Source: Herbaspirillum rhizosphaerae (GTDB taxonomy: Bacteria > Pseudomonadota > Gammaproteobacteria > Burkholderiales > Burkholderiaceae_D). Taken from it: 64,000 nt of DNA. Made by a program: the position numbers and the translations under genes. The stretch lies in contig NZ_LFLU01000002.1 of NCBI RefSeq assembly GCF_001189965.1, positions 62,001 to 126,000 of the forward strand, written 5' to 3'. Below are positions 1-8,426 of this stretch, piece after piece. The stretch's first letter is position 1; each line of letters starts with the position of its first letter. The notes beneath the pieces are model-generated. The model made no database searches. It saw only the letters and a program-made list of their open reading frames with translations, and was not told the DNA's origin.

Positions 1-2
1 AC

Positions 3-308
3 GGCCGCACGCTGGGCGAATGCGAGACCGAAGAGATGGGTATCCAGTACGCCGAACTGTCGGTCAGCGCGATCCGCGATGCGCGCCGCAACTGGCAGTC
101 GCAGAACCATCTGTTCAAGCTGCTGCACCGCGGCTACACCGGCAAGATTAATTCCGGCGAATCGTCGGCCGGCGTGGCCGATTGCCCTTTCGACTTCTAC
201 AAGACCTGGGTCAACGATCCGCAGGCGGCGCGCGTCCAGGTCGAAGCGATCACGCGCAAGACCGCCGGCACGCCGGAGTGTCCGGTGCCGGGCATTCCCA
301 ACGAATAG
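3..308 (+). CDS. amiE: Aliphatic amidase AmiE, C-terminal part (5' end outside window)
   Basis: Aliphatic amidases hydrolyse short amides such as acetamide and propionamide to the acid plus ammonia in the cytoplasm. Only the last 101 codons are present, open from the window edge. The fragment carries stretches I recognise from Pseudomonas Ami[21 protein letters not shown], then [20 protein letters not shown] and [14 protein letters not shown]-like residues. The Glu-Lys-Cys catalytic triad of this nitrilase-superfamily enzyme lies upstream and cannot be checked. The gene is followed after 83 bp by formamidase on the same strand, so the two probably form an amide-nitrogen utilisation unit. Confidence 0.9.
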   Translation, partial: GRTLGECETEEMGIQYAELSVSAIRDARRNWQSQNHLFKLLHRGYTGKINSGESSAGVADCPFDFYKTWVNDPQAARVQVEAITRKTAGTPECPVPGIPNE

Positions 309-391
309 CAAGGTTTTGCAGTTCATTCCAACGCAACAAAACAGCAAGCCAACACCAGGCACCAACACCACTAAACGAGAAGGAGAGTCGC

Positions 392-1570
392 ATGCAACAC
401 TTCAAGATCAAGCCCGGCGTACCGCTGGCAGAGCAGCCTGAACTCGGACACAACCGCTGGCATCCCGACCTGCCGTTCCTGTCGTCGGTCAAGCCGGGCG
501 AAGCGATCCTGATCGAATCGCTGGACTTCCTCGACGCCCAGATCAAGGACACCGACGACGTCGCCGACGTCAAGAACGTCGACCTCACGCGCGCCCATCC
601 GCTGACAGGTCCTTTCCATGTCGAAGGCGCCGAGCCGGGCGACCTGCTGGTGATCGACCTGCTCGACATCAAGCCGGTGACGCCGGTCGGTTTCTCGGGC
701 GTGTTCTCCAAGGAAAACGGCGGCGGTTTCCTGGCCGATTATTTTCCCGATGCCGACAAGGCGATCTGGGATCTCAAAGGCCTGTACGCCACCTCGCGCC
801 ACATCCCCGGCGTGCGCATCGCCGGTCTCACGCATCCGGGCCTGATGGGCTGTTTGCCGTCGCATGATTTGCTGGCCGAGTGGAATCGCCGCGAAGCGCC
901 GCTGGCCGCCAAGGGCCTGGCCAAGCCGCCCGATCCAAGCACTGCGGTGTTGCGCGGCCTGACCGGCGCCAAGTTCGACGAGATGGCCAAGGTCGCTGCG
1001 CGTACCGTGCCGCCGCGTGAGCATGGCGGCAATACCGACATCAAGGACTTGTCGGCCGGCACGCGGATCTTCTTCCCGGTGTATGTGAAGGGGGCGGGTT
1101 TCTCGATGGGCGACCTGCACTTTTCGCAAGGCGACGGTGAAATCGGTTTCTGCGGCGCGATTGAAATGGACGGCGTCAGCCACGTCGGCTTCGACCTGAT
1201 CAAGGGCGGCATGGCGAAGTACAACATCACCTCGCCGATCTTCATGCCGAGCGTGGTCAAGCCGCACTACGAGCAATGGCTGACCTTCGAAGGCATCAGC
1301 GTCGAAAACGGCGTCAACTATTACCTCGACGCCACCGTCGCCTATCGCCAGGCTTGCCTGAAAGCGATCGATTACCTGACCCACTTCGGCTACACCGGCA
1401 GCCAGGCCTACATGCTGCTGACCGCCGCGCCGGTGGAAGGACGCATCGGCGGCATCGTCGACATTCCGAACTGCGCGTGCACGGTGTCGTTGCCGACCTC
1501 GATCTTCGATCAGGACATCACGCCCAAGGGGATGCTCAACGACAAGTCGTATTGGGGTAGAAAGCCTTAG
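392..1570 (+). CDS. fmdA: Formamidase (acetamidase/formamidase family)
   Basis: Cytoplasmic hydrolase releasing ammonia from formamide or short amides. The 392-residue product has the length and residues of the FmdA/AmdA family: N-terminal ELGHNRWHPDLPF, a central HVEGAEPGDLLVIDLLDI core, and a C-terminal DIPNCACTVSLPTSIFD segment. The ATG at 392 follows a strong AGGAGAG ribosome site at 381-387. An upstream in-frame ATG at 182 lies inside amiE and was rejected. FmdA is unrelated in fold to AmiE, so two different amidase classes sit side by side. FmdB follows after 80 bp, the arrangement known from Methylophilus fmd operons. Confidence 0.95.
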   Translation: MQHFKIKPGVPLAEQPELGHNRWHPDLPFLSSVKPGEAILIESLDFLDAQIKDTDDVADVKNVDLTRAHPLTGPFHVEGAEPGDLLVIDLLDIKPVTPVGFSGVFSKENGGGFLADYFPDADKAIWDLKGLYATSRHIPGVRIAGLTHPGLMGCLPSHDLLAEWNRREAPLAAKGLAKPPDPSTAVLRGLTGAKFDEMAKVAARTVPPREHGGNTDIKDLSAGTRIFFPVYVKGAGFSMGDLHFSQGDGEIGFCGAIEMDGVSHVGFDLIKGGMAKYNITSPIFMPSVVKPHYEQWLTFEGISVENGVNYYLDATVAYRQACLKAIDYLTHFGYTGSQAYMLLTAAPVEGRIGGIVDIPNCACTVSLPTSIFDQDITPKGMLNDKSYWGRKP

Positions 1571-1650
1571 CCGTTCAGTCCGGTCGCGGGCGGAGATTTG
1601 TCTCTGTTCGCGATCCTCGCATCAAAGTCCTTTTCACACCGGAGCAGAAC

Positions 1651-1947
1651 ATGCCCTTATACGATATCCGCTGCAGCCACTGCGAAGGCATCTTCGAAAA
1701 ATTCCTCAATATGCAGGCCTTGCATGGCCAGGTTGCGTGTCCCTATTGCAAAACGGATACCGTTGCTGCGCCATTGCTGACCGGCGGCCGCGTCGGCTTG
1801 CAGGTGACGGAGCGCTGGCGTCCGCGCAACGGCGCCGAGCAGCTGGCAGGACAGGGCGCAGCGGGGCCGGGTGCGCATGCGGGCGCGGCGCGCAGCAGCG
1901 TGCTGCACAATTGCAAGGGACACAGCTGCAGCATTTGCCTGACCTGA
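1651..1947 (+). CDS. fmdB: FmdB family zinc-ribbon protein
   Basis: A 98-residue putative regulatory or accessory protein encoded downstream of formamidase. The N-terminus MPLYDIRCSHC is typical of the FmdB/CxxC family. Cys8, Cys11, Cys30 and Cys33 form a four-cysteine zinc ribbon. The tail is Gly/Ala rich and ends in a second Cys/His cluster (HNCKGHSCSIC), which most short FmdB proteins lack. FmdB was proposed to regulate formamidase expression in Methylophilus, but its biochemical role is not established. A hairpin follows at 1952-1976. Confidence 0.85.
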   Translation: MPLYDIRCSHCEGIFEKFLNMQALHGQVACPYCKTDTVAAPLLTGGRVGLQVTERWRPRNGAEQLAGQGAAGPGAHAGAARSSVLHNCKGHSCSICLT

Positions 1948-1951
1948 GCGT

Positions 1952-1976
1952 AGAGCGGCTAACAAAACGCCGCTCT
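1952..1976. terminator. Hairpin between convergent fmdB and AraC gene
   Basis: Perfect 8-bp inverted repeat, AGAGCGGC (1952-1959) and GCCGCTCT (1969-1976), with a 9-nt loop. It lies exactly between two convergent stop codons. Neither side has a clear T-run, so intrinsic termination is only plausible. Confidence 0.45.
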
Positions 1977-2941
1977 CAATGTGAGGAGACAAACTGCGCG
2001 CCGTCATCCTGCGGCGGCAGTGCAAAACTCTTGCGCATGCGATCAACCTCGTCGACCGGCGTGCGGCCGAACAGGCGCTTGAATTCGCGGCTGAACTGCG
2101 ATGCGCTTTCATAGCCGACCTGCGCACAGGCGGCGCCCGCCGTCATGCCATTACGCAGCATCAGCAGGCGCGCCTGGTGTAGCCGCGTTGATTTCAGATA
2201 TTGCAGCGGCGAGGTGTCCGTCACCGTTTTGAAATGCGCGTGGAAGGTCGGCACGCTCATGCCGGCTTCCCTGGCCAGTTGCTCTATGCCGAGCGCTTCG
2301 TCATAGCTGCGATGGATCATGCTGATGGCGCGCGAGATCTTGCCGAATTGTCCTTGCATGGTCAGCGCGGCGCGCATCGATCCTCCCTGCTGGCCGGTCA
2401 GCACGCGAAAATAGATTTCGCGCCTCAGCGACGGTCCCAATAGCTCCGCTTCCAGCGGATTGCTCATCGCCTCGAGAAAGCGCAGCACCGAAACGCTCAG
2501 CGCCGTCTCCATCGGCGTCGACACCATGCCGCGCGGTTTGGCGGCGCTGGGGCCGACACAGTCGTCGATCTGCATCATCAGTTCGGCGGCGACCTTGAAA
2601 TCGAGACGCAGGTAAATCGCCAGCATCGGCTCCTTCTCATTGGCATCGGTTTCCATCGAAAACGGCACCGGCACCGACACCGCCAGGTAGTGCTGGGCAT
2701 CGTACAAATACACTTCCGAACCGAGATAGCCGCGCTTGCGTCCCTGCGCCACGATCACGATGCCGGGCTCGTACAGCACCGGCATGCGTTTCAACGGACG
2801 GTTCGAGCGCAGGAAACGGACGTCGGGCAGCGGCGACAGGTTATAGCCTTCCAGCGGCGTCAGCGCCGCCAGCAGCTCGACCATACGTTCGACCATGCGG
2901 CGGTTTTTCTTCGGTGTGCTGAGCGACAGGGCGGTTGGCAT
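1976..2941 (-). CDS. AraC family transcriptional regulator (AraC_N/YqhC type)
   Basis: A 321-residue DNA-binding regulator. The N-terminal two thirds match the AraC_N type sensor region (VLYEPGIVIVAQGRKRGYLG, then AVSVPVPFSMETD). The C-terminal 100 residues hold the double helix-turn-helix (IEQLAREAGMSVPTFHAHFK and a GYESASQFSREFKRLFG motif). The start at 2941 was chosen because the upstream extension is poorly conserved-looking and overlaps the promoter space shared with the divergent dehydrogenase. A GGA lies 9 nt before this ATG. Regulators of this class are often divergent from the oxidoreductase they control, here the SDR at 3120. Confidence 0.85.
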   Translation of the reverse strand: MPTALSLSTPKKNRRMVERMVELLAALTPLEGYNLSPLPDVRFLRSNRPLKRMPVLYEPGIVIVAQGRKRGYLGSEVYLYDAQHYLAVSVPVPFSMETDANEKEPMLAIYLRLDFKVAAELMMQIDDCVGPSAAKPRGMVSTPMETALSVSVLRFLEAMSNPLEAELLGPSLRREIYFRVLTGQQGGSMRAALTMQGQFGKISRAISMIHRSYDEALGIEQLAREAGMSVPTFHAHFKTVTDTSPLQYLKSTRLHQARLLMLRNGMTAGAACAQVGYESASQFSREFKRLFGRTPVDEVDRMRKSFALPPQDDGAQFVSSH

Positions 2942-3119
2942 CTCATTGAATCCGGCTATTGGCGATGTCGCTACTGTGCCATTGTTTTCGTGTATCCGCA
3001 GACGACTCAGAGAATCAGGCAAACATGCGAGAACAACTGGCAACTGCAGTGTGCGTGGAAATCGATAATGGCCTTGTCGATTTTTGTTCTTGATTTTCAC
3101 GCACAGCAAAGGAATTGCC

Positions 3120-3971
3120 ATGTCCACATCCAAAACTTTTTTCATCACCGGCGTCAGCAGCGGCTTCGGCCATGCGCTTGCCGAGGCCGCCGTCGCGGCG
3201 GGTCATCGTGTGATCGGCACGGTGCGTACGGAGGACGCACGCCGCGCCTTCGAGCAGCAATTCGCCGGCCGGCCGGGGCAGGCGTTCGCCCGCCTGCTGG
3301 ACGTTACCGATTTCGCCGCAGCGGAACGCATCGCCGCCGACGTCGAGTCTGAGATCGGCGCGGTCGACGTGCTGGTCAACAATGCCGGTTACGGTCATGA
3401 AGGTGTTTTCGAAGAATCCGGCATGGATGCGCTGCAACGCCAGTTCGACGTTAACGTGTTCGGCGCGGTGGCGGTGACGAAATCCTTCGTTCCCTTCATG
3501 CGCCGGCGCCGGCGCGGCCACATCATCAACATCACGTCGATGGGTGGTTTCATCACGATGCCGGGGATTGCGTATTACTGCGGCAGCAAGTTTGCGCTGG
3601 AAGGCATTTCAGAAACGCTGGGCAAGGAACTCAAAGCCTTCAATGTATATGTCACCGCCGTCGCGCCGGGATCGTTTCGCACCGATTGGGCGGGCCGTTC
3701 GATGGTGCGTTCGCCGCGCAGCATTGCCGATTACGACGCGCTGTTTGATCCCATCCGCAACACGCGCGCCGAGCGCAGCGGCAAGCAACCGGGCGATCCG
3801 CGCAAGGCGGCGCAGGCGATGCTGACGCTGGCGGAGAGTGCAGAGCCGCCGGCCCATCTTCTGCTGGGCAGCGATGCGCTGGAATTGGTCAGAAAGAAAC
3901 TGGAAACAGTGCGTGCGGAGCTCGACAAATGGGAGAAGCTGACGCGTTCGACGGACGTTGCAGATGTCTGA
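3120..3971 (+). CDS. Short-chain dehydrogenase/reductase (SDR)
   Basis: A 283-residue classical SDR with nucleotide-binding TGVSSGFG at residues 10-17, NNAG at 87-90, catalytic Ser140, and Tyr153/Lys157 in YCGSK. The long C-terminal part (SMVRSPRSIADYDALFDPIR) resembles the oxidoreductase SDR group acting on hydrophobic alcohols or carbonyls; the substrate is unknown. The ATG at 3120 follows AAAGGA. The gene is divergent from the AraC regulator, with 178 bp between them, and is probably its target. Confidence 0.88.
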   Translation: MSTSKTFFITGVSSGFGHALAEAAVAAGHRVIGTVRTEDARRAFEQQFAGRPGQAFARLLDVTDFAAAERIAADVESEIGAVDVLVNNAGYGHEGVFEESGMDALQRQFDVNVFGAVAVTKSFVPFMRRRRRGHIINITSMGGFITMPGIAYYCGSKFALEGISETLGKELKAFNVYVTAVAPGSFRTDWAGRSMVRSPRSIADYDALFDPIRNTRAERSGKQPGDPRKAAQAMLTLAESAEPPAHLLLGSDALELVRKKLETVRAELDKWEKLTRSTDVADV

Positions 3972-4131
3972 CAAATTGCTGAATCCGCTTACAGATTAAT
4001 ACAACTTTACAGTCTTCATTTTGCGGTCTCTCCCCGTTAAGTGGGTAACAGCCTTGTTGCGTCCGGCGTTTGTCCGGGTGCTCGATATGAGGCTGACATC
4101 ATTATCCGATTTCCTAACGAGGAGCAAAAAA

Positions 4132-4386
4132 ATGAATACCAGAATGATCAGGATCGCAGGCCTGTTGTCGGCCGCCGCGGCAGTGGTCGCCGTCAGCGGC
4201 TGCGTGGTGACGCCGCCGTCGGTGCGTCCGGCTTATGTCGAACCGGCTTACGCCGCGCCACCGGGCGTGGTGTATGTGCAGCCGACCTATGCATCGCCCG
4301 GCCCGGGCTATGTCTGGGAGTATCACGCGCACTACGGTTGGGGCTGGCATCATCCGCAATACGGCTGGCATCGCGGCTGGCGTTGA
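4132..4386 (+). CDS. Small lipoprotein with aromatic/His-rich tail
   Basis: An 84-residue predicted outer-membrane or periplasmic lipoprotein. Residues 7-23 are hydrophobic and end in the lipobox VSGC, with the lipidated Cys at 24. The mature part is rich in Pro, Tyr and Val. It ends in a run of Tyr, Trp, His and Gly (GYVWEYHAHYGWGWHH and onward), similar to small YXW/WXXGXW-type envelope proteins. GAGGAG lies 6-7 nt before the ATG, and an intrinsic terminator follows at 4424-4459, so it is probably monocistronic. Function unknown. Confidence 0.8.
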   Translation: MNTRMIRIAGLLSAAAAVVAVSGCVVTPPSVRPAYVEPAYAAPPGVVYVQPTYASPGPGYVWEYHAHYGWGWHHPQYGWHRGWR

Positions 4387-4423
4387 GTCGACGACGATGG
4401 CCTGAGCGCCGTCGCCGGTCTTG

Positions 4424-4459
4424 CGCCCTGCATTTCATGATTGGAATGCAGGGCGTTTT
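4424..4459 (+). terminator. Intrinsic terminator after small lipoprotein gene
   Basis: Perfect 11-bp stem, CGCCCTGCATT (4424-4434) with AATGCAGGGCG (4445-4455), a 10-nt loop and TTTT on the plus strand. It separates the lipoprotein gene from the convergent HxlR gene. Confidence 0.85.
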
Positions 4460-4469
4460 CATTTCTGAT

Positions 4470-4913
4470 TTACTTTGCGGTCTTGCTATCCGCTCTCTGA
4501 TCGAACTCGCGGCGCGCCTGTTCGATGCTTTGCAGGTTTTCCGCCGCCCAGATCCACACGCCGCAAAACGCTGCGCCCAGGCTCATGCCAAGTTCCGTCA
4601 GCTTGTATTCCACGCGCGGCGGCACCACCGGATGCACGCTGCGAATCAGTAAGCCGTCGCGTTCCATCTGGCGCAGCGTTTGCGTCAGCATCTTCTGGCT
4701 GATGCCGCCGACCAGTTCGCCGATGCGCGTGAAGCGCGACTCGCCGTGTTCCGACAACACTTCCAGTATCAGCATGGTCCACTTGTCGGCGACGCGGCCG
4801 ATCACGTCGGTGACGAGCGCTTCCAGGCGCGGATCGATTTCTTGCGGCGGCGCCTGCGTGGCGTAGTAGTGCGCCTTGGCAATCTGTTCCTTGGTGGGCG
4901 GTGCGATCTTCAT
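4470..4913 (-). CDS. HxlR family transcriptional regulator
   Basis: A 147-residue winged-helix regulator. Residues 36-125 carry the HxlR pattern: VIGRVADKWTMLILEVLSE, RFTRIGELVGGISQKMLTQTL, LRQMERDGLLIRSV, and VEYKLTELGMSL in the wing. Proteins of this family often act as redox or electrophile sensors (for example YodB). No cysteine lies in the N-terminal region where YodB senses, so the signal here is unclear. The gene is divergent from the SDR at 5097 across a spacer containing inverted repeats, the usual arrangement for autoregulation plus control of the neighbour. Confidence 0.9.
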   Translation of the reverse strand: MKIAPPTKEQIAKAHYYATQAPPQEIDPRLEALVTDVIGRVADKWTMLILEVLSEHGESRFTRIGELVGGISQKMLTQTLRQMERDGLLIRSVHPVVPPRVEYKLTELGMSLGAAFCGVWIWAAENLQSIEQARREFDQRADSKTAK

Positions 4914-4926
4914 CTTCTTATTCCTT

Positions 4927-4980
4927 ACTCTCTTTTTGGTAACTCTCGCACTTGATAGTGCCTACTTTCTAAAAGAGAGT
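4927..4980. promoter_or_regulatory. Candidate HxlR operator with nested inverted repeats
   Basis: The divergent spacer holds ACTCTCTTTT (4927-4936) and its exact reverse complement AAAAGAGAGT (4971-4980). Between them is a second palindrome, GCACT-TGAT-AGTGC (4948-4961). A dimeric winged-helix regulator encoded next door is the obvious candidate ligand. Confidence 0.5.
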
Positions 4981-5096
4981 GTAGTCCATATACTGGGTTT
5001 CAGCGGGTTTTCTGGCAAGCGAAACTTGCCGCTTATCTACCCCTTATCCATCGATCATCCATTGATTCAAGCAAGGACTTACATTCGGGAGCAGTC

Positions 5097-5867
5097 ATGA
5101 AACTGAAGAATAAAACTATCCTCATCACCGGCGGCGGCAGCGGTATCGGCCTGGAACTGACGCGCCGTCTGATCGCGCTCGGCAACACCGTGATCATCAC
5201 CGGTCGCGATATCGAAAAGCTGCACGCGGCAAAGCGCGCATTGCCGCAAGTGCACACCATACAGAGCGACGTCAGCGACGCCGGCGCGATCGCCGCCTTG
5301 CACGCACAGGTGACAGCGCAGTTTCCGGCGTTGGATGTATTGATCAACAACGCCGGCATCATGCGCAATCTCGATCTCAACGACACGCGTCACGGCGTTG
5401 CCGACATCACGCGCGAAATCGATATCAACCTGAGCGGACCGCTGCGCATGGTGCAGCAATTCTTGCCGCATCTGAAAACGCAGAAGGACGCCGCCATCGT
5501 CAACGTGTCGTCGGGACTGGCGTTCATCCCCTTCGTTTCTTCACCGGTGTACAGCGCCGCCAAGGCTGCGTTGCATTCCTATTCGCAAGCCTTGCGCGTG
5601 CAATTGCGCGGCAGCAGCGTGACGGTGATCGAACTGGCGCCGCCGGGGACCGAGACGCCCTTGTTCCGCGACGAGTTCAAGAAAGAAGTGAAAGACATGA
5701 AAGCGATGGACGTGAAAGAACTCGCCGATCATGCGATCAAAGGCATCGAAGCAGGAAAACTGGAAATCCGCCCGGGGTTGAGCAACGTGCTCAAGCTGAT
5801 GAGCCGGCTGGCGCCGGAATTCATGCTGAATCAGCTGGCGAAGAGTTTCAGGCCGGCCCGGGTGTGA
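5097..5867 (+). CDS. Short-chain dehydrogenase (DltE-like SDR)
   Basis: A 256-residue classical SDR with TGGGSGIG at 11-18, NNAG at 84-87, Ser139, and Tyr152/Lys156 (YSAAK). The C-terminus (ELAPPGTETPLFRDEFKKEV and a LAPEFMLNQLAK segment) is typical of the DltE-like group of uncharacterised oxidoreductases. GGGAG at 5087-5091 supports the ATG. The divergent HxlR gene is its likely regulator. Confidence 0.88.
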   Translation: MKLKNKTILITGGGSGIGLELTRRLIALGNTVIITGRDIEKLHAAKRALPQVHTIQSDVSDAGAIAALHAQVTAQFPALDVLINNAGIMRNLDLNDTRHGVADITREIDINLSGPLRMVQQFLPHLKTQKDAAIVNVSSGLAFIPFVSSPVYSAAKAALHSYSQALRVQLRGSSVTVIELAPPGTETPLFRDEFKKEVKDMKAMDVKELADHAIKGIEAGKLEIRPGLSNVLKLMSRLAPEFMLNQLAKSFRPARV

Positions 5868-5902
5868 GGTGACGCGACCCGGGCGGCGCTGAAGAGGAGG
5901 CG

Positions 5903-5936
5903 CCGAAGTACGCGGGGATGCTGCGCACTTCGGTTT
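5903..5936 (+). terminator. Possible terminator after SDR gene
   Basis: CCGAAGT (5903-5909) and CGC pair with GCG and ACTTCGG (5927-5933), with one A-C mismatch and a loop of about 9 nt, followed by only TTT. It lies between the convergent SDR and TonB receptor genes. Confidence 0.4.
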
Positions 5937-5959
5937 GCATCATGACGCCGATCAGACTA

Positions 5960-8065
5960 TCAGAATGTGTAGCGGCCTTGCACGTAGATTGTGCGCGGCG
6001 CGCCGACCATGCGGCCGGGGTTGCCGTCGATGTTGCGCGTGTAGTAGCGGCGATCGGTCAGGTTGTTGACGCCGGCCATGACGTCGAAGCCCTTGGCGTT
6101 CGGCATCTTCCAGCTGACTTGCGCGTTCCAGGTGCGGAAGCCGGGGATCTCGCCGGTGGCGCCGTCTGCGCTTTCGGCGATGGTGTTGGCGACATCCATG
6201 AACTGGCGGCTCTGATGCGTGGTCGACAGATTGAATGCCCACGGACCTGTTTCGTAACGCGTGCCGATGGTGTCGGTCGTGCGCGAGTAGAACGGCACGT
6301 CGAGACCGGAGGTCGCGCCTGAGCGCTGCAGGGCGCGCGTGTAGGCATAGGTGGCGTACACATTCAGGCCGCGCAATGCGCCGTCCTTGTCGAAGCTGTA
6401 ATCGACCGAGGTTTCCACGCCGTCGTGCTGGGTCTTGCCGATGTTCTGGAACAGCGCCGGATTGGTGCCCGGGATCTGTGAGATCTGGTTGTCGAAACGG
6501 ATATCGAAAACGGTGACTTCAGCCGACAGATTGTTGCCCTTCCAGCGCGCGCCGGCTTCGACCGTTTTCGCCAGTTCCGGCGACAGCGGATTGCTGGCCG
6601 ACAGCGAGTTGAGCTGGGTGTTCTGCACGACGCCGAAGGAAGTGTTGTAGTTGGTGAACAGCGTCAGTTCGGGTGAATACAGATATGCGATGTTGACCGA
6701 TGGCAGCGGCTTGTTGTTGGTGACTTCGAACTTGCCGTTGGTGGTCGAATCGATGCGGGTGGAATTGATGTGCTCGTAGCGCACGCCCGGCGTGATGCGC
6801 CATGCGCCGATGGAGATCTTGTCGTCGAGGTAGACCGCATGCGCATCGGTGCTGTTCTTGAAGGAAGAAACTGCGCCGTTGACACCGGTTGCAATCGATT
6901 CGTTGTAGCTCTTGTCGGTGCCGCGCTCGCCGATATAGCGATAGCCGACCGTCACGTCGTTTGCGACCTTGCCGGCGATGAAGCGCTGCGTGTAGCGCGG
7001 CTCGATGCCGGTGGTCTGGTAGTCGCGCGGCTGATGCTGATAATTGGTGGTGGAACTGCCGATCAGCACGCTTTGACGGAAGCTCTCGACAAAGTAAGTG
7101 CGGATTTCAAATTCCTTGGTGTCCGAAATCGTATTCAGGTAACCGAAATCAACGGCCTTGCGATTGCCCGACCAGAAATCATGTTTGCGGGTGTTCTGGA
7201 ACGGATTGGCATTGTATTGCGCGACGGTCAATCCACCCGGTGTACGCGACAGCACGTCGTAGTAGGACACCTTGCCGTAGATCTCGGAGTTCGGATCGAT
7301 TTCAAAGCGGAACTTCAACGCGAAATCGTTCAGGCGTTCATTGCTGTTGTCGCGCCAGCCGGATCCTTCCGTACCCGAATACAACATCGCCAGGCCCAGG
7401 CCGTTGTCCAGCTGCGTGCCTGCGAAAGCGCTGTACTGCGTGCTGGAGCCGCCCTGGCCGTAGCTGTTGTAACGCACGCTGGCGTCGCTGGTCAGGCCCG
7501 GTTTGGTCGGGATCGAGCGGGTCTTGAAGTTGATGATGCCGCCGACGTTTTGCGGACCGTAGCGCACCGCGCCGCCGCCGCGTACCACATCGATTGCTTC
7601 GATGTTGTTGAGGCTGACCGGCGCAAACGAAATTTGCGGCTGGCCGTAAGGCGCGACCGACATCGGCAGGCCGTCGAGCAGGATGGTCGAACGCGGCGAA
7701 TAGCGTCCGGTCAGGCCGCGCACGCCGATGTTGAGCGAGATGGCGCTGCCGGCGGTGCCGGAATTGTCCGTTGCCTGCACGCCGGGAATGCGGCGCATCA
7801 CGTCGCCGATGTTGACGGCGCCGGTGCTTTCGATCTCGGTTTTCTTGACCACGGTGCGGGCGCCGGGGAAGGTCTTCACGCTGGTTTCCAGCGTATTGCT
7901 GCCCAGCCAGTCGCCGCTGACCTGGATCGATTCCAGGGTGTTGGGCGTGTCGCCGGCGGCTTGTTGCGCATACGACGCGCCGGACAGGGACAGCAAAGCG
8001 GTGGCAATGGCGACGGCGCAGCGGCTCGGCGTCGCGACGGTGCGCGGAAGAGTAAATAGAGTCAT
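5960..8065 (-). CDS. TonB-dependent receptor, FecA-like (ferric citrate-type) lacking the signalling domain
   Basis: A 701-residue outer-membrane gated channel for iron-chelate uptake. A signal peptide ends near GASYA-QQ. The plug contains VKKTEIESTGAVNIGDVMRR, RSTILLDGLPMSVAPYGQPQ and IDVVRGGGAVRYGPQ, which closely resemble Escherichia coli FecA. The barrel has further FecA-like segments (YDVLSRTPGGLTVAQY, IAESADGATGEIPGF) and ends in a terminal Phe. Unlike FecA there is no N-terminal secretin/TonB signalling domain, and no FecI/FecR genes are nearby, so it should transport without transmembrane signalling. The ATG at 8065 was preferred over a TTG at 8128 because it begins the signal peptide. 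A candidate Fur box lies upstream. Confidence 0.9.
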   Translation of the reverse strand: MTLFTLPRTVATPSRCAVAIATALLSLSGASYAQQAAGDTPNTLESIQVSGDWLGSNTLETSVKTFPGARTVVKKTEIESTGAVNIGDVMRRIPGVQATDNSGTAGSAISLNIGVRGLTGRYSPRSTILLDGLPMSVAPYGQPQISFAPVSLNNIEAIDVVRGGGAVRYGPQNVGGIINFKTRSIPTKPGLTSDASVRYNSYGQGGSSTQYSAFAGTQLDNGLGLAMLYSGTEGSGWRDNSNERLNDFALKFRFEIDPNSEIYGKVSYYDVLSRTPGGLTVAQYNANPFQNTRKHDFWSGNRKAVDFGYLNTISDTKEFEIRTYFVESFRQSVLIGSSTTNYQHQPRDYQTTGIEPRYTQRFIAGKVANDVTVGYRYIGERGTDKSYNESIATGVNGAVSSFKNSTDAHAVYLDDKISIGAWRITPGVRYEHINSTRIDSTTNGKFEVTNNKPLPSVNIAYLYSPELTLFTNYNTSFGVVQNTQLNSLSASNPLSPELAKTVEAGARWKGNNLSAEVTVFDIRFDNQISQIPGTNPALFQNIGKTQHDGVETSVDYSFDKDGALRGLNVYATYAYTRALQRSGATSGLDVPFYSRTTDTIGTRYETGPWAFNLSTTHQSRQFMDVANTIAESADGATGEIPGFRTWNAQVSWKMPNAKGFDVMAGVNNLTDRRYYTRNIDGNPGRMVGAPRTIYVQGRYTF

Positions 8066-8159
8066 GGCGGTTTCGGTTGATATAAAAGCGAGTCGTGCTT
8101 CCGGCAGGCAGGGATGCGGCGCCGGCAAACAGGTAAAAAATTCTTTATAGATGTAACTA

Positions 8160-8179
8160 AATAAGAATCATAACCATTT
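8160..8179. promoter_or_regulatory. Candidate Fur box upstream of the TonB receptor
   Basis: AATAAGAATCATAACCATTT resembles the Fur-box type seen in betaproteobacteria (AATGAGAATNATTNTCATT-like), about 95 bp upstream of the receptor start. The rest of the 8066-8426 spacer is AT-richer than the surroundings and shows no gene. Confidence 0.5.
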
Positions 8180-8426
8180 GCGATATCGATACCAAGGGAA
8201 ACATGCGGTTTGGTATGGGCTGGAAGGTCTTGCGGCGCCTGCTGTTGGTGGAAGTGTTGTTAAAAAATCACAGGCCTAATACGCGAGTCAAACGCAATTG
8301 TGGAAAACCGCAGGCCGCATTGCCGGGGTGAAAGACGAGGTCCGGCAAACCGGCCGACGATCGTGTACGCTGTCGCCTTCGACCGCAGCAGGCGGATCCC
8401 GCGAATTTCAGAAAGACGGAGCAGCA

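Noticed and set aside
8066-8128. TTG start at 8128 extending the TonB receptor by 21 codons
   Set aside because: The extension precedes the signal peptide and would spoil it; ATG 8065 is better.
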